A stretch of DNA of 64,000 nucleotides from NCBI GenBank assembly GCA_910586255.1, contig CAJUHR010000002.1, positions 58,115 through 122,114 on the forward strand, in the 5' to 3' direction. Position numbers and translations under genes: made by a program. Below, in pieces: positions 36,631 to 44,152 of this stretch (position 1 is the stretch's first letter; every line of letters begins with the position of its first letter). Origin of the DNA: an uncultured Lachnospiraceae bacterium (GTDB taxonomy: Bacteria > Bacillota > Clostridia > Lachnospirales > Lachnospiraceae). The notes under the pieces are model-generated. The model saw only the letters and a list, made by a program, of their open reading frames with translations, did no database searches and was not told where the DNA came from.

Positions 36631-37410
36631 ATGAGAAAGAGCAAATCTTTGTTTTTTGTGACATTGCTGGTATATGTGTTTCTGATTGGCCCGCTGCTTG
36701 TGATCATGGCGGCGTCTTTTAGCGACACCACTTATCTGAAGTTTCCGGGAGAGGGCTTTACTCTGCGCTGGTACCACCAGATTCTGCAGGTAAAAAGCTT
36801 TGGAAGCGCGGCAAAAAACAGTATTATCATTGCCTTTGCAGGCACCTTTGTGGCATTGCTTTTGGGGCTTCCGGCGGCTTATGCCTTAAACCGTTATCGA
36901 TTTAAGGGAAAGGAACTGATCAAGAGTCTGTTTCTGTCGCCGGTGCTGATTCCGGTGATTGTGCTGGGCTTTGTGATGCTCCGCTATGTGGTGAACCGTT
37001 TCAGGCTTCCGGCCATGCCGAGCCTTTTGATCGGCCACACGATTCTGTCCATTCCCTACGTGATGCGGGTTGTCACCTCCAGCCTGGCCAACTTTGATTT
37101 TTCCATGGAGGAGGCGGCAAGAATTCTGGGGGCAGGGAATGTGTACACGTTTTTCCACATTCTGCTGCCCAATATTAAGTCAGGAATCGTGTCGGCATGT
37201 ATTATGGCAATTATCAATTCATTTAACAATGTGTCTCTGTCGGCCTTTCTGACCAGCGCGGGGGTGTCCATGCTGCCCATTGAGATGATGGCATATGTGG
37301 AGTATCATTTTGACCCGACCATTGCCGCTCTTGCAACCCTTTTGATGGTGATTACTCTGGGAGTGATGCTGGTGATTGAGAAAACTCTGGGGCTTAAGAG
37401 CGTGGTGTAG
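36631..37410 (+). CDS. potC: Spermidine/putrescine-type ABC permease PotC
   Basis: 259 residues with six membrane segments. Family features are YLKFPGEGFTLRWYHQIL after the first helix, ALLLGLPAAYALNRYRFKGKEL and the coupling loop MEEAARILGAGNVYTFFHILLPNIKSG. It pairs with PotB. AAAGGAG lies before the ATG; the 74-base gap after potD carries no gene. A terminator follows at 37490. Confidence 0.88.
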   Translation: MRKSKSLFFVTLLVYVFLIGPLLVIMAASFSDTTYLKFPGEGFTLRWYHQILQVKSFGSAAKNSIIIAFAGTFVALLLGLPAAYALNRYRFKGKELIKSLFLSPVLIPVIVLGFVMLRYVVNRFRLPAMPSLLIGHTILSIPYVMRVVTSSLANFDFSMEEAARILGAGNVYTFFHILLPNIKSGIVSACIMAIINSFNNVSLSAFLTSAGVSMLPIEMMAYVEYHFDPTIAALATLLMVITLGVMLVIEKTLGLKSVV

Positions 37411-37489
37411 ACCAATGTCCCGGAAGGAGCTTTAAAGACGAGACAGATAATGGTTATCAGAGGTTTAACTATTTAGATTACTGCGAAGG

Positions 37490-37525
37490 AGAGGGTATGA
37501 CACCAGGTGTTAGAGCCCTCTTTTC
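37490..37525 (+). terminator. Terminator after the pot-type operon
   Basis: AGAGGG (37490-37495) pairs with CCCTCT (37516-37521), with an inner ACACC/GGTGT pairing, then TTTTC. Confidence 0.65.
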
Positions 37526-37584
37526 GTTAGGAAGTTCTGTTATGAGTATTTGGTAATTCTATTTTCAGAAAGGGAGCTTTTTTT

Positions 37585-39945
37585 ATGAAACCAGCCCTTA
37601 TTATTGGTTCGACCTGCGTGGATGTAATCATCAACCTGGACCACCTTCCAAAAACAGCCGAGAATCTCCGTCCCTATTCTCAGTCTATGGCTTTGGGGGG
37701 ATGCGCTTACAATGTATCCCATATGATGCGGCTTTTAAAAGCGCCTCACACCTTCATCACGCCTGTAGGCACCGGAACTTATGGGGATTACGTGGAAAAG
37801 GAGCTCACCGCCAGGGGGATTCCCATCCTGGTTCATGTCCCGGATAAGGATAACGGATGCTGTTACTGTCTGGTGGAGGCCTCCGGAGAGAGAACCTTTC
37901 TGTCCGTTCACGGAGCAGAATATACCTTTGAAAAGTCCTGGATGGAGCCTTATCCGTCTTCGGACTATGGTTTGGTCTATATATGCGGGTTGGAAATCGA
38001 GGAGCCCACAGGTGTTTGTCTGATCGAATATCTGGAGGGACATCCGGATTTGGAGGTGTGCTATGCCCCCGGACCCCGGGGTGTACGGATACCTGCTTTT
38101 AAAAATGACCGTATGATGAAGCTTCATCCGATTCTCCATATTAATGAACAGGAGGCTTTGGAGCTTAGCGGGGCGGGATCCTTCACGGAGGCGGCGGAGG
38201 CGCTCTTTTCCAGGACAGGTAATACGGTGATCATAACTCTTGGAGAGAAGGGGACCTACTGCCGGGAAGGGAACGGGGATGCTTATCTGGTTTCTTCGGT
38301 GCCTTCGGAGCATATTGTGGATACCATTGGGGCCGGAGATGCCCATATCGGAACGATTCTGGCTCTTTTGACTAAGGATATTCCTCTTCGGAAGGCCATA
38401 GCCTGTGCCAATGGGGTGTCCCGTGCGGTGGTGGAGACCCAGGGCGCGTCCCTGCCGGAGGACAGGCTCCGCGATGTGATGAAATCCTGGGAACAGACTG
38501 AGGCGGGCAAAAGAAGGAAAAATAGGGATTGTGTGAGCCAGACAATAGGTATGAAGGAAGCTGCCTGTGTAAGAAAAGTGATGGGGATGAACATGAAGGA
38601 AAATATGGATATGAGCGGGAGTGTGGCAGAAAAAATAAAACAGTATGCAACAGAGCTGGATGAGATCAGTAGAGAGCGGCGGCGGGATTTTCATAAGTAT
38701 CCGGAGACAGCCTGGCTGGAAATGCGGACCTCCGCCATTATAGCTAAGACATTGACAGAATTGGGATATGAGGTGCTGACCGGCAGACAGGTGTGCCTTG
38801 AGACAGCCCGGATGGGAGTCCCCGAAAAGGAGGAGCTTTCGGAGCATGCCAGGGCTGTCCTGGATCAGGGAGTGCCAAAGGAATATCTGACGGAGGATAT
38901 GAGGGAGGGCTTTACCGGAGTTATCGGGATTCTGCGCTGCGGGGAAGGGCCGGTGGTGGCTCTGCGGTTTGATATCGATGCGCTGGGGCTGATCGAGGAG
39001 GAGACTTCAAAGCACCGTCCCTATGCGGAAGGCTTTTCCTCAAAAAATCGCGGGATGATGCATGCCTGCGGGCACGATGCCCATGGGGTGATCGGCCTGG
39101 GGACCGCTCAGGTGCTGATGAAAATAAGGGATGAGCTTCATGGCACGGTGAAGCTGATCTTTCAGCCGGGCGAGGAGGGGGCCAGAGGAGCCCGGGCCAT
39201 TGTGGCCCACGGACATTTAGATGATGTGGATTATTTTGTGGGAACCCATGTGGCTCCCACGGACGGCCCCGATGACGGAGATGTGACGCCGGGCACCTGG
39301 GGTTCTCTTGCTACCAGCAAATATGATGCCCATTTCTACGGACAGGCGGCCCATGCCGGGGGATTTCCCGAAAATGGGAAGAGCGCCATTGTGGCTGCTG
39401 CCAATGCGGTTCTGAATCTGACGGCAATCTCCAGACACAGCGGCGGAAGCTCCCGAGTCAATGTGGGAACAATCCATGGAGGAACCGGCCGCAACGTGGT
39501 GCCGGATCATGCAATGATTCAGTTTGAAGTCCGCGGGGAGACCACCAAGATCAATCAGTTTATGGACGAGGAGGCCAGAAGAATTTGTCTTGGAGCCGCC
39601 CAGATGGCCGGATGCAGCTGCAAGATGGTTCTTCAGGGAGGATCGGAATCCCAGCACAGCGATGAGGATTTTCTGGAATGGATTGCTGAGGTGATAAATC
39701 GGGATCTGCCTCACCTAAGGGTCAGCAGCTGTAAAAATGCCAAAAACTGGGGAAGCGAGGATATTTCTCTCATGATGAACCGGGTTCAGGAACACGGGGG
39801 AAAGGCGGTTTATATGCGTTCCATGACTCCCATGGCATCGGCCCAGCACACCACGGCCTTTGACTTTGATGAGAAGGTGCTGGTGGACGGGATTGAGACG
39901 TTTTGTGTGATCGTGTGGGAGCTTATGGGGTGCTTGACCTTCTGA
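37585..39945 (+). CDS. PfkB-family kinase fused to an AbgA-like M20 hydrolase
   Basis: 786 residues in one uninterrupted frame. Residues 1-310 are a ribokinase-fold sugar/nucleoside kinase (GSTCVDVIINLDHLP, GGCAYNVSHMMRLL, and the catalytic DTIGAGDAHIGT). A Met/Lys-rich linker (about 310-350) joins to residues 350-786, an M20 hydrolase very like AbgA, which splits p-aminobenzoyl-glutamate: GFTGVIGILRCGEGPVVALR, MMHACGHDAHG (metal site, about 492-500), FQPGEEGARGARA, GTGRNVVPDHA and NWGSEDISLMMNRVQ. There is no good internal ribosome site in the linker. The two activities have no obvious common pathway. The retron promoter overlaps its end. Confidence 0.85.
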   Translation: MKPALIIGSTCVDVIINLDHLPKTAENLRPYSQSMALGGCAYNVSHMMRLLKAPHTFITPVGTGTYGDYVEKELTARGIPILVHVPDKDNGCCYCLVEASGERTFLSVHGAEYTFEKSWMEPYPSSDYGLVYICGLEIEEPTGVCLIEYLEGHPDLEVCYAPGPRGVRIPAFKNDRMMKLHPILHINEQEALELSGAGSFTEAAEALFSRTGNTVIITLGEKGTYCREGNGDAYLVSSVPSEHIVDTIGAGDAHIGTILALLTKDIPLRKAIACANGVSRAVVETQGASLPEDRLRDVMKSWEQTEAGKRRKNRDCVSQTIGMKEAACVRKVMGMNMKENMDMSGSVAEKIKQYATELDEISRERRRDFHKYPETAWLEMRTSAIIAKTLTELGYEVLTGRQVCLETARMGVPEKEELSEHARAVLDQGVPKEYLTEDMREGFTGVIGILRCGEGPVVALRFDIDALGLIEEETSKHRPYAEGFSSKNRGMMHACGHDAHGVIGLGTAQVLMKIRDELHGTVKLIFQPGEEGARGARAIVAHGHLDDVDYFVGTHVAPTDGPDDGDVTPGTWGSLATSKYDAHFYGQAAHAGGFPENGKSAIVAAANAVLNLTAISRHSGGSSRVNVGTIHGGTGRNVVPDHAMIQFEVRGETTKINQFMDEEARRICLGAAQMAGCSCKMVLQGGSESQHSDEDFLEWIAEVINRDLPHLRVSSCKNAKNWGSEDISLMMNRVQEHGGKAVYMRSMTPMASAQHTTAFDFDEKVLVDGIETFCVIVWELMGCLTF

Positions 39946-39962
39946 CGTTTGTATCATATAAT
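39934..39962 (+). promoter_or_regulatory. Retron promoter
   Basis: TTGACC (39934-39939), exactly 17 bases, TATAAT (39957-39962). The -35 lies inside the last codons of the preceding gene. The predicted start, about 39969, falls at the left edge of the a1 repeat, where a retron RNA should begin. Confidence 0.85.
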
Positions 39963-39971
39963 GTGGGAAAG

Positions 39972-39987
39972 ACAAAAAACAGCAGCA
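39972..39987 (+). repeat. Retron a1 repeat
   Basis: Left arm of the 16-base perfect inverted repeat. Together with a2 it forms the duplex that places the priming guanosine for reverse transcription. Confidence 0.88.
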
Positions 39988-40195
39988 GTCAATCAAAGTA
40001 TTTAGCGAAACATATTGGTACACGGTAAGTAGTACCGGACATCAGCAAACTTTGGCGGATGGCGAGTCGCCACCCGGAATCAGAAGTGCAAGGAAAGCCC
40101 ACAGCCTGCTCCAAGGTACATCCGCACATTTCATGTGCCATCGCCGCCTTCACCGGCGTGCGGTACCTCTGCGCAGTCTGCGGTATCCGGATATG

Positions 40196-40211
40196 TGCTG
40201 CTGTTTTTTGT
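40196..40211 (+). repeat. Retron a2 repeat
   Basis: Right arm, the exact reverse complement of a1, 208 bases downstream of it and 79 bases before the RT start codon. Confidence 0.88.
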
Positions 40212-40290
40212 TTTTTGTGGTTTTTGCCGCAGAAAAATGTATAGGACAAAAACGACAATAATCACTGTCTTTGGAGGAAATTTCGATAAC

Positions 40291-41367
40291 ATGAAGAGTA
40301 CCATTTCTCCCGAAAATATAAAAAACCATATATGGAAGGTGTCCAGGACAGATCTATGGCAGTACTGTACCTGGGAGCACAGCAGGGAAATGCTTCTTTC
40401 CCTTCATCTGTTCGGTGAAAATGACCGGACAGATGACCAGGTGATCGCCTGCCTGTATGCATTGAGCAATCACACAGAGAATCACTATAAAAAAATACGG
40501 ATTCCAAAAAGATCAGGGGGATTCCGCACATTGCTGGTGCCGGATCCCCTTCTTAAGCATGTGCAGAGAAATATCCTCCACCATGTGTTGGACGGCTTTT
40601 CTCTTTCTGATTATGCAACTGCATACCGCAAAAAGGAAATAAATTCTTCTGCTGTCTGCGGCGTGCTGGAAAATGCCTCTATGCATCAGGAAAAACGGCT
40701 GGTTGTGAAGCTGGACATCAAGGATTTTTTTGGAAGCATTACTTTTCCCATGGTGCTTTGCCATGCCTTTCCCGTAAAATATTTTCCCCCGGAGGCGGGC
40801 TGTCTTCTTGCCAGCCTTTGCTGCTTTCGGGAGTATCTGCCCCAGGGCGCTCCCACCTCGCCGGCAATCTCCAATCTGGTGATGAAGCCCTTTGATATGT
40901 ATATGGCAGAGTGGTGCGGCTGCAGACAGATTACCTATAGCCGGTATTGTGATGATCTGACCTTTTCTGGAGATTTTGATCCGGGAGAGGTGCTTCGTAA
41001 GTCGGAAAGCTTTTTAGGCGCTATGGGCTTTGAGCTGAACAGAAAAAAGACCCGGGTGATGTCAAGGGCTTCCAGACAAACAGTGACCGGTCTGGTTGTC
41101 AATGAAAGGGCACAGCCTTCAAGGGAGTACCGGCGAAGGCTGCGGCAGGAGATTTATTATTGCAGGAAATACGGGGTGGAGGAGCATCTGCGGATGACGG
41201 GGATGGAAAAGGCCTTTGCCTTGCCGGACGGGAAGCCTGACCGGCTGCGGTATATGCAAATGCTCCAGGGAAAAATACGGTATGTGTTGCTGACCAGACC
41301 GGAGGAACTGTGGCTGAAGGAGGCGGAGGGGTGGATAAAGGAAGAAATGAAAAGGGAAAGTGTGTGA
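40291..41367 (+). CDS. Retron reverse transcriptase
   Basis: 358 residues, no maturase or nuclease domain. RT blocks in order: IPKRSGGFRTLLVPDPLLKHVQR (69-93); the retron-specific motif X NASMH (NAxxH, 128-132); LDIKDFFGSI with catalytic D142; QGAPTSPAISNL (185-196); SRYCDDLTFSG with catalytic D221/D222; FELNRKKTRV; and the retron-specific motif Y QTVTGLVVN (VTG at 265-267). It would make the branched RNA-DNA hybrid from the adjoining RNA. The ATG at 40291 follows GGAGGA 12 bases upstream; the frame extends back to 40135, but only through the retron RNA. No partner gene follows in the operon: the next sequences are gene remnants. YCDD in place of YADD is unusual but seen in RTs. Confidence 0.92.
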   Translation: MKSTISPENIKNHIWKVSRTDLWQYCTWEHSREMLLSLHLFGENDRTDDQVIACLYALSNHTENHYKKIRIPKRSGGFRTLLVPDPLLKHVQRNILHHVLDGFSLSDYATAYRKKEINSSAVCGVLENASMHQEKRLVVKLDIKDFFGSITFPMVLCHAFPVKYFPPEAGCLLASLCCFREYLPQGAPTSPAISNLVMKPFDMYMAEWCGCRQITYSRYCDDLTFSGDFDPGEVLRKSESFLGAMGFELNRKKTRVMSRASRQTVTGLVVNERAQPSREYRRRLRQEIYYCRKYGVEEHLRMTGMEKAFALPDGKPDRLRYMQMLQGKIRYVLLTRPEELWLKEAEGWIKEEMKRESV

Positions 41368-41577
41368 ACCGATGTCGTTTAGCTAGGCTTTACCAGAAGG
41401 CACGCCCTTAAAAAGGTGAGGGAAGTGGACGGAAATGCGGAGTAATCCGTGGTATCATGACATTGCTTATGAACAGTAACAATAGCAAGATATTACAGGT
41501 ATTTCGTCAGAAAAAGCATGTTCTTTTTCTTATATTTTCCTGTAAAATAGAAGGAAATTATAAGAAGGAGTAAAAGC

Positions 41578-41700
41578 ATGCTGTATCCAAGAGAAAATGA
41601 AGTGCGTATGGTCTCAGATTTGTCCGGAATCTGGGAGTTTAAGCTGGGGAATGAGAACGAGCCGGGGTTAAGAATACGAAAACAAGAACCCTGTGGGTGA
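41578..41700 (+). pseudogene. Beta-glucuronidase N-terminal remnant
   Basis: A good ribosome site (AAGGAG) and ATG lead into MLYPRENEVRMVSDLSGIWE, which matches the opening of family 2 beta-glucuronidases (a short RxxDLSGxWxF motif). After about 30 codons the similarity ends at NENEPG and the frame stops at 41698. The rest of a 600-residue enzyme is missing. The junction leads directly into pieces of other genes, so this is a deletion scar. Confidence 0.6.
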
Positions 41701-41756
41701 TGCTCTATGTGATTTTGATCGCCCTGGCTCTGGTGATGCTGGTGCCCTTTATCTGT
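41655..41756 (+). pseudogene. Sugar ABC permease N-terminal fragment
   Basis: In the frame of the following gene, upstream of its start, codons read KNTKTRTLWVMLYVILIALA and continue LVMLVPFI. A lysine-rich start and then a helix ending in LVPF is how MalG-type sugar permeases begin, and it is foreign to heparinases. This looks like a second truncated gene in the scar. The fragment is short, so confidence is limited. Confidence 0.4.
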
Positions 41757-43619
41757 CTTGGCCAGGCATACTGGCTGACAAAAGATGAGATTTATGTGCA
41801 TCATTTTCTGCGGCTTCTGACAGACTGGATGGAACGGATGAGGCGGACGCCGGAGACGGAAAAGACAGGATGGCGGATCCTGGAGGCGGGATTTCGGGGG
41901 GAGTACTGGACAAAGGCCATCCGGTATTTTGCCGACAGCCCTCTGCTGACAGATTCGGTGGTGGACAAATTTTATCACTGTCTCATAGAGCATGCCGAGT
42001 ATATTATAGAAATGCATTCTCCTTATCGGTATATCAGCAACTGGGGAGTGCTGGAAAATCATGGCCTGTTTGAGATCGGCATTTCCATGCCGGACGAGGA
42101 AAGGCGGAACCGGTATACCTCCATTGCAATGGAGCATCTGGGGATTCAGGCGCAGATGCAGATCCTGGGGGACGGAGTGCAGTGGGAGCAGTCGCCCATG
42201 TACCACAACGAGGTATTCCACTGCTTTGAGGATGTGCTGATTTTGGCAAAGCGCAACAAGATTTCAGTGCCTGAGATGTTTCTTGAGGCAGTGAAAAAAA
42301 TGGCTTGTGCAAACCTGGCATGGCAGAAGCCGGACGGCCGGGAATTTATGACGGGCGACAGCGATGACATGGATATCCGGGATTATCTGGGGGTGGCTGC
42401 CTGGCTGTTTCATGATCCGATGTTAAAGGCAGGAGGACGGCCGGTGCTGGATTATGAGAGCGTCTGGGATATCGGGGCATCCGGTGCAGAGGAGTATGAG
42501 GCCATGGAGATGGTGAAGCCGGATTTTGTGTCAGCTGCCCTGGAAGATTCCGGCCATTATTATCTGCGCAGCGGCTGGAAAAAGGATGCCAATGTGCTCC
42601 ATTTCCATTGCGGTACTATGGGAGCCGGCCACGGTCATTCGGACAAGCTGCATGTGGATCTGGTGGTCCGGGGAGAGGATGTACTGACCGATTCGGGGCG
42701 TTTTACTTATGCGGCGGATAAAGGGAGGTTTGATTTTAAGAATCCGGATGCCCACAATACCATTACAGTGGACGGAAAATTTTTTACAGTCTGTAAGGAT
42801 TCCTGGGAGTGTGAGAAGCTTTGCCAGCCGGTAAAGCAGCCCCACCGGTTTACGGATCGGTATGAATTTATTCAAGGCGGGCATTTGGGATATATGGACA
42901 GGACGGGCGGTGTGTTCGTAAACCGGAAAATTATATGGATCAAGCCGGATTTATATGTGATAATGGATGAGATGTACAGCGGGGATTCCCACAGCTATGA
43001 ACAGTACTGGAATTTCAGCGAACGGGGACAGGTGCGCTTAAGCGAGCAAAGTGTGGTAAAGGTTCCCCGGCTTCCCGGGCTTGAAAAAGCGGGAAATCCG
43101 GATCCGACTATTCACAGAGAAGAACCGGGAACAATAAAGGGCGCTTACATGGAATCTGTTGGAACAGGGGCCGTCCAGAGGGGTGATTTCATTGGAGAAA
43201 AGGCCCGGGCCAAATTCTTTTTTATGACGCCGGAATCTGTCGGAGAGATTCTTCCTGGAAAAATTGCCCGCCATTACAACCGGCAGGAAACCCGTCAGAA
43301 AATCAGGATGAAGATAAAGGGCAGCGGTTTCACTTCTCTTTTGACAGTGATTCAGACAGGAGAAACCGGTAAAATGCCCGAGTGTCAGGTGGAGCGCCTT
43401 CCGGTAAAATCCGCTTTGAAGGGAATCTATTATCCGTTCCATATGGCGGAGGGCTTAAAGCTTACGGTGGGGAAAAAGGAGTATATCGTCATCATGTGCC
43501 ATCAGGAGGTAAATTCCCCTACGGATTTGGTGGAGGCGGACGGATGCTTAGGGTATGGAAATGTGATTGTCTTTGACAAGGCCGAGGCAGATAAGGCGGG
43601 GACGGTGTTGTGCTGGTGA
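41697..43619 (+). pseudogene. Heparinase II/III-like protein, N-terminus lost
   Basis: Up to 640 codons remain open. From LGQAYWLTKDEIYVHHFLRL onward the chain matches the alpha-helical toroid of heparinase II/III-type polysaccharide lyases, and HCGTMGAGHGHSDKLHVDL...LTDSGRFTY is the conserved beta-sheet domain motif with its histidines. The first 100-150 residues of such enzymes are missing and replaced by a membrane-helix stretch from another gene. The GTG/ATG at 41697/41700 has no clear ribosome site. It may yield an inactive or membrane-tethered product; I class it as a pseudogene, though the long intact frame leaves doubt. Confidence 0.65.
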
Positions 43620-43781
43620 GCAGTTGATTGCGGAGTGACCGTTATTGTTTGAACGATAATTGTCACAGATAATTTGATTGATATAGAGCTCCTTTTTTGC
43701 TATGATTGACAATGAAAAGACTGGCATATGCCGGCGGCAGGTCGATTTTTTGAAGGTGGCAGAGATGAACAGCACAGTAAA

Positions 43782-43949
43782 GATTTCAGAGTATTTCTGA
43801 CACCTGTTGTTATGGATGAAATGGCTTGTATCGGATCTGTTCTCGTAATCGCCTTGGGGCTGAATATGTTGAAGATCACAAATATCAGGCTGGCCAATTT
43901 GATTTTGGCGCCATTTGTACCAATTGTCTTATATGCGTTTATGGGATAG
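43782..43949 (+). pseudogene. C-terminal remnant of a DUF554 membrane protein
   Basis: Codons read RVFLTPVVMDEMACIGSVLV, then IALGLNMLKITNIRLANLIL and a last hydrophobic stretch before the TAG. This is the closing helix pair of DUF554 (YdfK-like) proteins, where a conserved E-M/xxG-GLxxLxIxxIRxAN pattern ends the chain. The first 180 or so residues are gone, and the upstream frame (from 43728) is unrelated sequence. Confidence 0.6.
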
Positions 43950-44036
43950 GAGAAATATTAGTCATTATGTGTGAACAATACCCCCATAATTGTACATATA
44001 CAGATTTTTAATACAGCTGAGTACATAATATTTTCA

Positions 44037-44065
44037 TTGCTCTTTTCCCGCAAATATATTATGAT
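44037..44065 (+). promoter_or_regulatory. Promoter of the PfkB-family kinase gene
   Basis: TTGCTC (44037-44042), 17 bases, TATGAT (44060-44065). The spacer carries the TTTTCCCGCAAA block also found in the hemerythrin promoter. Confidence 0.75.
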
Positions 44066-44152
44066 ATCTAAAGAAGCCTGCGGCCATTATCCGGATGAAT
44101 ATCCGGTAATTGCCAATGCTTAAATATGTTTGTACTGGAGGAGATATGTATT

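Larger units (their letters stand above)
39969..40216 (+). ncRNA. Retron non-coding RNA (msr-msd)
   Basis: About 248 bases. A perfect 16-base inverted repeat closes it: ACAAAAAACAGCAGCA (39972-39987, a1) with TGCTGCTGTTTTTTGT (40196-40211, a2), extendable to about 20 pairs with A-T and G-U. Inside are msr-like hairpins (GGTAC/GTACC at 40017-40021 with 40032-40036; a mismatch-bearing stem at 40056-40076). A larger msd-like fold follows: CCGGA (40074-40078) with TCCGG (40186-40190) at the base, and AGGTAC (40114-40119) with GTACCT (40163-40168) enclosing GCACAT/ATGTGC and CGCCG/CGGCG. Candidate priming guanosines are G39988, directly after a1, and G40005 in TTAGCGA, a context I recall from retron Ec86. 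The RT would copy the msd part into DNA. The exact ends and the branch base are inference. Confidence 0.85.
39946..40290 (+). other. Non-coding stretch between PfkB-AbgA and the reverse transcriptase
   Basis: This stretch is filled by the retron promoter's -10, the retron RNA and a 74-base spacer to the RT start. Short frames across it on both strands follow no ribosome site and are treated as chance. Confidence 0.8.
43620..44152. other. Intergenic stretch with a gene remnant and a promoter
   Basis: After the heparinase remnant there is AT-richer DNA with no complete gene. It contains the DUF554 tail (43782-43949) and the promoter for the PfkB gene (44037-44065). Nothing else is recognised. 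Confidence 0.6.

Noticed and set aside
38283..38847. Minus-strand frames opposite the PfkB-AbgA fusion
   Set aside because: Cys/Ser/Pro-rich shadows of the coding strand.
39989..40258. 89-codon minus-strand frame inside the retron RNA
   Set aside because: No ribosome site and fully antisense to the structured RNA. It could be mistaken for a small effector, but I see no support.
40135..40290. Upstream extension of the RT frame
   Set aside because: It would translate through the retron msd RNA and a2 repeat; the ATG at 40291 has the ribosome site.
40291..41367. Group II intron or diversity-generating retroelement RT
   Set aside because: No maturase or HNH domain, no intron RNA ends, no template/variable repeat pair seen; NAxxH and VTG plus the a1/a2 repeat fit a retron.
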